NCBI GenBank assembly: GCA_934086935.1
Contig: CAKOIQ010000004.1
Span: 8,501-72,500 of the forward strand
Source of the DNA: an uncultured Bacilli bacterium
Lineage (GTDB): Bacteria > Bacillota_I > Bacilli_A > RF39 > UBA660
Direction of reading: 5' to 3'
DNA length: 64,000 nt
Under the pieces are notes generated by a model. The model worked only from the letters and a program-made list of their open reading frames with translations. It did not search any database and was not told where the DNA came from. Positions 25,379-35,851 of the stretch are shown here, piece by piece. The position numbers and the translations under genes were made by a program. Every line of letters begins with the position of its first letter. The first letter of the stretch is position 1.

Positions 25379-27715
25379 ATGAAAATATCTTGTAATATAC
25401 TAAAAAAACATATCGAAAAAAGTGAAGATATAGATTTTCTTTCAATATGGGATAAATTTACAATTAGAACCGCTGAAGTAGAAGGTGTAGAAGTTAAAGG
25501 TAATCAGTTTGACGGAGTAGTAACAGCTAAAATTATTGAATGCAATGATCATCCAGAATCAAAAAAATTACATATTTTAAAAGTTGATGTTGGTAATGAA
25601 ATACTTCAAATAGTTTGTGGTGCTCCTAATGTAAAAGTTGGTTTAATAAGTGCTTGTGTAAAAATAGGTGGCCATATTGGTGACATTGAAATAAGCAAAA
25701 GATCTTTGGTTGGTGTTGATTCTTATGGAATGATGTGCAGTGGTAAGGAATTAGGAATAAGCGATGATCATTCAGGAATAATTGAATTACCAGATAGTAC
25801 TCCCATTGGTGAAGATTTTAAAAAGTTATTTCCAGTAGAAGATATAGTTGTTGAAATTGATAATAAAAGTTTAACTCATAGACCAGACTTATGGGGACAC
25901 TATGGAATTGCCAGAGAAATTGCTGCAATTACAAATCATAAATTAAGACCTCTTGATTTAATAGAAAAACAAACAGATGGTGAAAAACTAAAAATTACTA
26001 TAAATAATCCCGAATTATGTTATCGTTATGTAGGAACTAAAATTAATAATATTACCAACAATGTAACACCAATTTGGCTGCAAATATTCTTATATTATGC
26101 TGGAATGAGAAGCATAGATCTAATCGTTGATTTAACTAACTATTTAATGCTTGAACTTGGACAACCTATGCATGCCTTTGATTCAAGAGTTGTAAAAGAT
26201 ATTGAAGTTGGACTTGCTGATGAAGGAACAACTTATATTACATTAGATGGCGTTGAAAGAAAATTAACTAACCAAGATTTAATGATCAAAAATGGCGGCA
26301 AATATTTTGCAATCGCTGGTGTTATGGGTGGATTAGATAGTGAAATTGTAGAAGACACAAATAGCATAGTTTTAGAATCGGCTTGTTTTGAAGCATCAAC
26401 AGTTAGAAAAACCGCTATAAGATTAGGTTTAAGAACCGAAGCGAGTGCTAGATATGAAAAAAGCTTAGATCCAAACATGGCAATAATTGCTACAAGAAGA
26501 TTTATCAAATTATTAAAAGACGAAAATCCAAATGCTACTTTAGGAACAGCAATGACTGATGCATATCCAACTGTACAAGAGGAAAACCATATAACATTAG
26601 ATAAAAACTATCTATATAAATATATGGGCTTTGATATAGAAGATAAAACAGTAATTGATATTCTTGAATCCCTATCATTTAAAGTTGAAAATAAACCAAA
26701 TTCATTTGAAATTATAGCACCAACATTTAGATCAACGAAAGATATAAGTATTGCCGCTGATGTAATAGAAGAAATATCACGTATCTATGGATATGAAAAC
26801 TTTAATAAAGTTCCTTTAAAAATGGCAATGAATTTTGGTAATCCAGAAACAACTTATGATACAGAATATGAAGTAAAAAATTACTTAGCCACAAAATATA
26901 ATTTAAGTGAAATTCACACATATTTATGGAATAAATCATCATTCTTAAAGAAAATTAATGTTGAAGTAGATAATACAAAACTGTTAGGTAAAACAGAAGA
27001 TAATATTTTAAGAAACGATTTATCATTAAGTATGTTAGAAGCAGCAACAGTCAATATTAATAATTATGATGAATTCGGTATTTTTGAAATCGGAACAACC
27101 GTACATGGAGAAAATCAAGAAAGACATTTAAGCATTTTATTGTCAAAAAATAATAATAACATAAAAGAAGGTTACTATTTAGCTAAAGAAATAGTATACA
27201 ACTTATTTAATCAACTAAAAAATGTGAATATTAAATTTATTAAAGATGAATGTGCAAATTATTATAATCCGGATTTAAATTTAGCTATTTTAGCTAACGA
27301 CAGTTTAATTGGTCATATCAATGTCTTTAATCGTCGAATAAGTAATACAATTTCAAAGAAAAAGTCTTTTATTGTAATAGATTTAAATTTTGAAAAATAT
27401 GAAAATGTTGAACCAATAACTTATCTATACAAGGATGTAAGTAAATATCCGAGTTCATATTTAGATTACACAATCATCACTAAACGAGGAACATTCTATC
27501 AAGATTTAGATAACACATTAAATAAATTTACCAGTCCAATTATCATAAATAGAGAATTAATGGATATTTATCTTGATACTGATATAAAAAAGGTTACAAT
27601 TCGTTACACAGTTGGTTCAAACGAAAAAACTTTAACATCAGAAGAGTTATTAGACTTCCAAACAAAATTTATTTTATTTATTAAAAATGAAAATTTAGAA
27701 ATTATTGAAAACTAA
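25379..27715 (+). CDS. pheT: Phenylalanyl-tRNA synthetase beta subunit
   Basis: The 778-residue subunit has the N-terminal tRNA-binding (EMAP-like) domain (about 40-150), the B3/B4 editing domain (about 210-370), B5 (about 400-470), a catalytic-like domain, and a C-terminal FDX-ACB domain (about 685-778) that binds tRNA. It clears mischarged Tyr-tRNA-Phe. AGGTGAAAAC precedes the ATG. It shares a terminator with the convergent rnr gene. Confidence 0.97.
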   Translation: MKISCNILKKHIEKSEDIDFLSIWDKFTIRTAEVEGVEVKGNQFDGVVTAKIIECNDHPESKKLHILKVDVGNEILQIVCGAPNVKVGLISACVKIGGHIGDIEISKRSLVGVDSYGMMCSGKELGISDDHSGIIELPDSTPIGEDFKKLFPVEDIVVEIDNKSLTHRPDLWGHYGIAREIAAITNHKLRPLDLIEKQTDGEKLKITINNPELCYRYVGTKINNITNNVTPIWLQIFLYYAGMRSIDLIVDLTNYLMLELGQPMHAFDSRVVKDIEVGLADEGTTYITLDGVERKLTNQDLMIKNGGKYFAIAGVMGGLDSEIVEDTNSIVLESACFEASTVRKTAIRLGLRTEASARYEKSLDPNMAIIATRRFIKLLKDENPNATLGTAMTDAYPTVQEENHITLDKNYLYKYMGFDIEDKTVIDILESLSFKVENKPNSFEIIAPTFRSTKDISIAADVIEEISRIYGYENFNKVPLKMAMNFGNPETTYDTEYEVKNYLATKYNLSEIHTYLWNKSSFLKKINVEVDNTKLLGKTEDNILRNDLSLSMLEAATVNINNYDEFGIFEIGTTVHGENQERHLSILLSKNNNNIKEGYYLAKEIVYNLFNQLKNVNIKFIKDECANYYNPDLNLAILANDSLIGHINVFNRRISNTISKKKSFIVIDLNFEKYENVEPITYLYKDVSKYPSSYLDYTIITKRGTFYQDLDNTLNKFTSPIIINRELMDIYLDTDIKKVTIRYTVGSNEKTLTSEELLDFQTKFILFIKNENLEIIEN

Positions 27716-27744
27716 AAAAGAACATTTATTCATGTTCTTTTTTT
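27714..27744. terminator. Bidirectional terminator between pheT and rnr
   Basis: AAAAAAGAACAT/ATGTTCTTTTTT with T tracts on both strands; overlaps the rnr stop. Confidence 0.85.
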
Positions 27745-29900
27745 AATACCCTTCCTTTTCTCATATCTTTTATAGCTTTAGTAATATTTTGATCGATTGA
27801 AAATAAAATTGTTCCTGATAATTCATTAACTTCTTTCAATGTAACTTTTACATAATTACCAATTTTATATTTTTGTTTAGTAGTTCTTCCAACAGCGGTG
27901 AAATTACCAGGATGAAATTGATAATTATCGCCTAAAATTTGATCATAAGTAGTTATTCCACAAATTCCATCTTCGGTTGTAACAGTTATAAATCTACCAT
28001 TAATATCGTCAATAGTTGCAATATATGAAAAACCTATAAATTGTTTCATATAATTAACAATCTTCATTCTTTCTATTTCTTCATCAAGAACTGTTGCCTT
28101 AACTTCCATCATCGAAGCATGTACTGCTTCTTTTTCAACTTCATCTCTTAATATTTCATATTCTTTTTGAGTTAATGTAACTTCGCCATTCTGAATTTTA
28201 GTAAACAAGTCTTTTTGATTTTGATTTCTCGTATCTGAAAATCTTCTATCAGGACTAGTAGTATGACCATATTCTGATAGTGCTAATCCCCAATGACCTT
28301 TATTGACAGTGCTATATTTAGCTTTAGCGAATGTCGGATAAAAAAGCTTAGAAATAATCGAAAACTTATCAGTTCCTTGAATACAATTTAAAAATTCTCT
28401 AATCCTTTCTGGAGTACATAATTCTTTAATATTTTCTATTCCTGTATTCAAAGATTCTATAATTGTTTCAGCCTTTTTTACTTTTTGGAGTCTAGGTTCT
28501 TCATGAATTCTGTACATAAAAGGAACTATATCGGAATTTATATAATTAGTATTACAAAAATTTGCTCCAACCATAAAATATTCAATTATTAATTGAGCTG
28601 GTAATGTACCTTTTTTTTCAATTTCAATAATATTTCCTTCTTCATCATATTCATTATAAGTTTCATTATTTTCTAAACTAATTCTTCCGTGTTTTCTTTC
28701 AGCTTCAATCATTTTTTGTGCAACTACCCACATCTCATTAATTGCTTCAACAAATGGTTCGTATCCCACAGGAATTTCTCCATCTAAAATAATCTTATTA
28801 ACTTCATCATAAGTCATTTTTTTCTTAGATCTAATAATTGAGTCACATACTCGGTAATTAATAATTTCCCCATTTTGATTTACTTCATAAATTGTCGACT
28901 TTGTTAATCTATCAACACCCTCATTTAAAGAAAATATTCCATTAGATAAAATTTCTGGATAAAGTGGGATAACAGCATTCCCAAGATAAAGACTAGTAGT
29001 ATTCTTAGCAGCATGTTGATATAATAAACTTCCAGGCTTAACATAATGAGATATATTAGTTATATGAACTCCTATTTCCCAATTTCCATTAGCTAACTTT
29101 TTAATGCTAACAGCATCATCCAAATCTTTAGCACTTACTGGATCAATTGAAAAAATCATTTCCTCTCTAAAATCATTTTCTTTATACATGTCTATTTCAT
29201 TTGGTAGTACAGTTTGAGGAATTTTTCTTGCTTCATCTAAAACTTCTTCCGGAAACTCAACTTCAAATCCATTTGCATAAGCAATTAATGCAATATCATC
29301 AGATAGAGTTCCATTTAAAGCGATTCTTTTAACAAATTCACCTGCAAATGAACCATCAACCATCTCTTTATCAATTTTTATTAAAGCATAATTTCCTTTT
29401 CCAATTTTTTCAATAATATTTTGATCAAGACTAATATTTAATTTACCACGTATTCTTTTAGGCTCAGCTAATAATGTTCCATCATTTTTTTCTACTATTT
29501 GGCAAACAATATTAGGAATACCTCTTTTCAAAATTCTGGTAATAATAACATTTCCTGCATGATTAATATTATATTCAACTTCATCAAATGGAATTGCACC
29601 GTTTAAACTATCTTCAAAAACTATGATTTTGTTACTTTCAGTTGTTGCAAGACTATCTTCTATAAAATAAATACCATCTTTAGTTTTTCTTAAAATACCT
29701 TTTTTAATATCACTAGAATAACAATAATAGTAACCATTATTCAAATAAAGAATACCTTCATATTTAAGTTTTTTTATAATTTTATCAACGTCAACATTTG
29801 GGAAATTTTCTTTAATAAAAAGACTTAGTTTTGAGTATGATATAAAACCTCTTTTTGAATTACTTATGTACGTTTTTATGCTGTTAATTATATCTTCCAT
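27726..29900 (-). CDS. rnr: Ribonuclease R
   Basis: The 724-residue 3'-5' exoribonuclease has an N-terminal winged-helix region (about 10-60), cold-shock OB folds, the RNB domain with the metal motif DPVSAKDLDDAVS near 255-267, and a C-terminal S1 domain (about 620-700). It degrades structured RNA and helps tmRNA quality control. GGGAGGAG 7 nt before selects ATG 29900; a TTG start 21 nt upstream lies inside that ribosome site. It is not next to smpB or secG, as it often is in Bacilli. Confidence 0.96.
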   Translation of the reverse strand: MEDIINSIKTYISNSKRGFISYSKLSLFIKENFPNVDVDKIIKKLKYEGILYLNNGYYYCYSSDIKKGILRKTKDGIYFIEDSLATTESNKIIVFEDSLNGAIPFDEVEYNINHAGNVIITRILKRGIPNIVCQIVEKNDGTLLAEPKRIRGKLNISLDQNIIEKIGKGNYALIKIDKEMVDGSFAGEFVKRIALNGTLSDDIALIAYANGFEVEFPEEVLDEARKIPQTVLPNEIDMYKENDFREEMIFSIDPVSAKDLDDAVSIKKLANGNWEIGVHITNISHYVKPGSLLYQHAAKNTTSLYLGNAVIPLYPEILSNGIFSLNEGVDRLTKSTIYEVNQNGEIINYRVCDSIIRSKKKMTYDEVNKIILDGEIPVGYEPFVEAINEMWVVAQKMIEAERKHGRISLENNETYNEYDEEGNIIEIEKKGTLPAQLIIEYFMVGANFCNTNYINSDIVPFMYRIHEEPRLQKVKKAETIIESLNTGIENIKELCTPERIREFLNCIQGTDKFSIISKLFYPTFAKAKYSTVNKGHWGLALSEYGHTTSPDRRFSDTRNQNQKDLFTKIQNGEVTLTQKEYEILRDEVEKEAVHASMMEVKATVLDEEIERMKIVNYMKQFIGFSYIATIDDINGRFITVTTEDGICGITTYDQILGDNYQFHPGNFTAVGRTTKQKYKIGNYVKVTLKEVNELSGTILFSIDQNITKAIKDMRKGRVLKKEHE

Positions 29901-29930
29901 ACCAAAACTCCTCCCAAACACTTATACTCC

Positions 29931-29936
29931 ATTATA
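29931..29936 (-). promoter_or_regulatory. rnr promoter, -10 element
   Basis: Minus-strand TATAAT with a weak TTTACT 18 nt upstream. Confidence 0.5.
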
Positions 29937-29995
29937 ACCATAGATTTTTTGGAAAGTAAACCATTTTAAATAAAAAATTAAAATTTAATCATTTA

Positions 29996-30024
29996 TTGAT
30001 TTTAATTAGTTAATGTGATAGAAT
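29996..30024 (+). promoter_or_regulatory. Promoter of the HTH/ImmA-like gene
   Basis: TTGATT, 17 nt, TAGAAT with an upstream TG. Confidence 0.6.
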
Positions 30025-30055
30025 TATTTTAGTAAAATATTAACGGAGGTGTCAA

Positions 30056-31027
30056 ATGAAAAAAACAATAGGAGAAAATCTTAGAATTTTACGTCTAAGA
30101 AATAACTTATCTATGAAAGAAGCAGGAAAACAATTAAATTTATCTGCACCTGGGTTATTAAAATACGAAAGAAATCAAATATCTCCAAGTTTTGAGAAAC
30201 TAGAAAAATTTGCTGAAGTATACCATACAACAATTAATGAAATAATGGATACTGAACAGTATAATGAAATAAAATTTAATAATTTGAAACTAGAAGGTCT
30301 CATCACAAGCGTTAAAGAAGAAAAGATAAAAAACATTTTGCGAAATAAAATTGATAACTATTTTGAAATACTTTCTATTTCGGATAAAAAACTTCAAAAT
30401 AAATTTGGTGTTCATATTATTAATACTTTGGAAGAAGCTGAAAGTTTAGCAACAAAATTACGTATTTTCTTTACTATTCCCGTTGATGCGCCAATATCTA
30501 ATTTAATTTATTTATTAGAAAGTCATGATATGATGATTATTACTATCCCTCAGAGTAAAGATACTGAAGGATTTGTAGGATTTTATGAAACAATCAATAA
30601 TGTTCCAATTATAGCCGTTCCTGAAGCAAGTAATGGCTATGAACAACGCTACAATGTTGCTAAATATTTAGGTGAACTTTTAATGGTTTCTTATAATAAT
30701 AAGGATGCATTAACTACAAGATTTGCTCTATCATTACTTATACCTAAACAATCACTCATTAATGAATTTGGTGAAACACGTAATAAAATAGAACAAAAGG
30801 AAATTGAAATATATAGCCGTATATATAAGGTTAGTTACAAAAATATTATTAAAAGATTACAAATGTGTGAAATTATTACTCAAAGTAATGCTAAATACTT
30901 AAATATTAATATTAATAAGAATGACTTGCATGAACAAATATATACAGAACAAGCAAACAATTATGAAAAAATGCTATATAAATTAATTGCTCAAGGATCA
31001 TTAAAGGAACCTGAACGTTTTAAATAA
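30056..31027 (+). CDS. HTH-XRE protein with a degenerate ImmA/IrrE-like domain
   Basis: The 323-residue protein has a clear XRE helix-turn-helix (residues 5-60), a linker, and a region (about 120-290) laid out like ImmA/IrrE (M78) peptidases: LATKLRIFFTIPVDAPISNLIYLLE, a GFVGFYE strand and a VPIIAVPE strand. But where these proteases have HELGH, this one has KYLGE in NVAKYLGELLM (about 201-211), so both metal histidines are gone. It can no longer be a zinc protease of the known type; it may bind a partner or ligand instead. AlphaFold-style comparison with IrrE would test the fold. GGAGGTG precedes the ATG. Target genes are unknown. Confidence 0.68.
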   Translation: MKKTIGENLRILRLRNNLSMKEAGKQLNLSAPGLLKYERNQISPSFEKLEKFAEVYHTTINEIMDTEQYNEIKFNNLKLEGLITSVKEEKIKNILRNKIDNYFEILSISDKKLQNKFGVHIINTLEEAESLATKLRIFFTIPVDAPISNLIYLLESHDMMIITIPQSKDTEGFVGFYETINNVPIIAVPEASNGYEQRYNVAKYLGELLMVSYNNKDALTTRFALSLLIPKQSLINEFGETRNKIEQKEIEIYSRIYKVSYKNIIKRLQMCEIITQSNAKYLNININKNDLHEQIYTEQANNYEKMLYKLIAQGSLKEPERFK

Positions 31028-31048
31028 AAGTCTCAAATGACTTTTTTT
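31026..31048 (+). terminator. Rho-independent terminator
   Basis: Stem AAAAGTC/GACTTTT with a T run. Confidence 0.7.
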
Positions 31049-31151
31049 AAAAATAATAATGACAAACAAATATATGTATATTATAGCTTTAGTATTAAAT
31101 AAAATAGCCATACCATAAAAAACAAATTTAATATAAAAACAAAATCAATTC

Positions 31152-31180
31152 TTTAAAATTAAATTACAAAATGGTATAAT
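31152..31180 (+). promoter_or_regulatory. pcrA-ligA promoter
   Basis: TTTAAA, 17 nt, TATAAT preceded by TGG (extended -10). Confidence 0.65.
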
Positions 31181-31205
31181 ATTTTTATTGAAATAGTGAG
31201 GTATT

Positions 31206-33284
31206 ATGGAATTATTAGACAAACTTAACAACGAACAAAAAGAAGCAGTAACTCATATAAATGGACCTGTTTTAGTAATGGCAGGAGCAGGTTCAGGAAA
31301 AACAAAAGTATTAACTACTAGAATTGCTTATTTAATAGATCAAGGAATAAATGATTATAATATTTTAGCTATAACCTTTACTAATAAAGCAGCTAAAGAA
31401 ATGCGAGATAGAGTAAATAATATTATTGGCGATTGTCATTCATTTATCGGAACATTTCACTCTTTAGGCCTTAGAATAATTAGAGAAAATAATACTTTTT
31501 TTAATTTGCCAAACAATTTTACAATTATTGACAGTGATGACACTAATACTATTGTAAAAAGAATTCTAAAAGATATGAACTTAGATTCAAAACAATACAG
31601 TCCATCATATGTTAGAAATAGAATAAGTTTTATTAAAAATCAAATGTTATCCGATATGGAATTAGATAAATTATTTAATACACCAATGGACAAAGTTGTT
31701 GTTGAAGTATATCATAAATATAATGAAAAACTTAGAACTAGCGCCTCAGTTGATTTTGATGATTTATTAGTGCTACCAGTAGAATTATTTCAAAAAAATA
31801 AAGCAGCTCTAGAACATTATCAAGACAAATATAAATATATATTAATTGATGAGTATCAGGACACAAACCCTGTTCAATATAAATTATCAGTTCTACTAGC
31901 AAATAAATATCAAAATATCTTTGTTGTCGGCGATATGAACCAAAGTATCTATGCCTTTAGACAAGCAGATTATCGTAATATAATTAACTTTGAGAAAGAT
32001 TTTAAGAATTGTAAAACTATCAAATTAGAGCATAATTATCGAAGTACTAACACTATCTTAGATGCTGCCAATGATGTAATAAGTCACAATAAAGAAAGAA
32101 AAGACTTAAAGCTTTATTCAGATAAAGGTGATGGAGTAAAAATAAAATATTTACGTAGCTATGATGAAAAACATGAAATTGCTTTAGTTATCGATGAAAT
32201 AAACGATTTACTTACAAAAGGATATAATCCCTCAGATATAGCAATCTTATATCGGACTAATGCCCAATCACGTGTAGTAGAAGATGTCTTCCTATCAAAA
32301 GGAATTCCTTATAAAGTATTTGGTAGTTATTACTTCTATAATCGTAAAGAAATCAAAGATTTATTAAGCTATTTAAGACTAATTTATAATCCTCAAGATG
32401 AAATAAGTTTAAGAAGAGTTATAAATACCCCTAAAAGAGGAATTGGGGAATCTGCAATTAAAGAAATTGAACAAAGAGCAAAAGAAAATAATACTTCCAT
32501 GTTTGAATCCTTAGATACTAAAAAAGAATTGGAATTTAAAGAAATAATTAATAAATTAATTAAAAAAAGTGAAAACCTATCATTAACTGAACTAATAGAC
32601 GAAGTATTAGAAGATTCTGGATTAAAGAAAGAACTAGAACAAGTCAAATCCCTAGAAAATGAAATAAGATTAGAAAATTTAATGGAATTTAAAAGTATAA
32701 CAGCTTCATTTGAAGAAAGAACTGGTTCTGTTAATTTAGGAGATTTTTTAGAAGAAGTATCTTTAATTGCTGATATTTCAAATCATACTGAAGATGGTAA
32801 TGTAGTAACTTTAATGACACTACATAGTGCTAAAGGTTTAGAATTTCCGGTGGTATTTTTAATTGGTATGGAAGAAGGAGTTTTTCCCCATAATATGTCT
32901 CTTATGGAAGATAATATTGAAGAAGAAAGACGTCTATGTTATGTGGGTATTACCAGAGCCAAAGACATTCTATATTTAACAAACGCTAAAAGAAGAATGT
33001 TATACGGAAAAGATACAGAAAATATGCCATCAAGATTTATTTCCGAAATAAATGAAAAACTTTTAGAAAAGAACAACACCGTTAAAGAACCTAAAATAAT
33101 AAATAAGAAAGATATGTACACGGAAAGCGAAAATAATGATATAGTAGTAGGAAGCATTATTTCTCATGAACAATATGGAACTGGAGCGGTTATATCAGTT
33201 GATGGTTCACTTATTTCTGTGGCGTTCAAATCTGGAATTAAGAAATTAATGAAAAATCACAAAAGTATAAAAAAATTAAGTTAG
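31206..33284 (+). CDS. pcrA: ATP-dependent DNA helicase PcrA/UvrD
   Basis: The 692-residue superfamily 1A helicase has Q motif LNNEQKEAV, Walker A AGAGSGKTKVLTTR (about 28-41), Walker B DEYQDTNPVQ (about 217-226), QSIYAFRQAD, and YVGITRAKDILYL near residue 578. It unwinds DNA in repair and removes RecA from ssDNA. The C-terminal HEQYGTG segment is the PcrA RNA-polymerase-binding Tudor-like domain. It is coupled to ligA, 23 nt downstream, the standard Firmicute pair. Confidence 0.97.
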   Translation: MELLDKLNNEQKEAVTHINGPVLVMAGAGSGKTKVLTTRIAYLIDQGINDYNILAITFTNKAAKEMRDRVNNIIGDCHSFIGTFHSLGLRIIRENNTFFNLPNNFTIIDSDDTNTIVKRILKDMNLDSKQYSPSYVRNRISFIKNQMLSDMELDKLFNTPMDKVVVEVYHKYNEKLRTSASVDFDDLLVLPVELFQKNKAALEHYQDKYKYILIDEYQDTNPVQYKLSVLLANKYQNIFVVGDMNQSIYAFRQADYRNIINFEKDFKNCKTIKLEHNYRSTNTILDAANDVISHNKERKDLKLYSDKGDGVKIKYLRSYDEKHEIALVIDEINDLLTKGYNPSDIAILYRTNAQSRVVEDVFLSKGIPYKVFGSYYFYNRKEIKDLLSYLRLIYNPQDEISLRRVINTPKRGIGESAIKEIEQRAKENNTSMFESLDTKKELEFKEIINKLIKKSENLSLTELIDEVLEDSGLKKELEQVKSLENEIRLENLMEFKSITASFEERTGSVNLGDFLEEVSLIADISNHTEDGNVVTLMTLHSAKGLEFPVVFLIGMEEGVFPHNMSLMEDNIEEERRLCYVGITRAKDILYLTNAKRRMLYGKDTENMPSRFISEINEKLLEKNNTVKEPKIINKKDMYTESENNDIVVGSIISHEQYGTGAVISVDGSLISVAFKSGIKKLMKNHKSIKKLS

Positions 33285-33298
33285 ATAAAAATAAATAA

Positions 33299-35296
<1,998 letters not shown>

Positions 35297-35321
35297 GAGA
35301 TAATTTGTCAAAAAAACTGAT

Positions 35322-35350
35322 TTGAATTATATATTTATGTATAGTATAAT
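35322..35350 (+). promoter_or_regulatory. Promoter
   Basis: TTGAAT, 17 nt spacer, TATAAT upstream of the three-gene sensor operon. Confidence 0.75.
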
Positions 35351-35371
35351 ATGAATACGAGGTGGATAATT

Positions 35372-35851
35372 ATGGGAAAATTAAAGGGGTTCTATAAGAA
35401 TAATCGTATATATTGCATAATGATGGGAATTAGTATATTTTGCATAGCCTTAATTGGTGTAGCATTCTTAATGTATTTTATTAATCAAACCAAAACAGAT
35501 GCTTACGGTGATCGTTTAAACGGAATAGAAAACGTAAAAATATCAGATAAACATAAAGAAGAAATAATATCAGGAATCAAAGAAAATAAAATGGTTGATT
35601 CAGTAACAATAAATGTAAAAGGAAAACTAATATATATAAATGTATATTTAAATTCTGGAAAAAGAGAAGATGGTCAGAGTATTGCCATTAAATCACTAGA
35701 TCTTTTAACTGAAGAAGAAAAAGAATTCTATGATATCAATTTTACTTTTAGTAAAGAAGCAAAATCAGAAAAAGATACAGGATTTGTTATGATGGGTTAC
35801 AAAAAAAGTGATGCTACAATTATTTCTTGGACAAAGGATAATGGTGAATAA
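35372..35851 (+). CDS. Membrane-anchored extracytoplasmic protein of unknown function
   Basis: The 159-residue product has one membrane segment (about residues 13-36) and a soluble outer domain with YGDRLNGIENV, a helix, then strands SVTINVKGKLIYINVYLNSG that suggest a small alpha/beta fold. I do not recognise the family. GAGGTGG precedes ATG 35372. Its stop shares one base with the next gene's start (35851), so it is translated together with the GGDEF sensor and may be its accessory subunit. This partnership is inferred from overlap only. Confidence 0.62.
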   Translation: MGKLKGFYKNNRIYCIMMGISIFCIALIGVAFLMYFINQTKTDAYGDRLNGIENVKISDKHKEEIISGIKENKMVDSVTINVKGKLIYINVYLNSGKREDGQSIAIKSLDLLTEEEKEFYDINFTFSKEAKSEKDTGFVMMGYKKSDATIISWTKDNGE

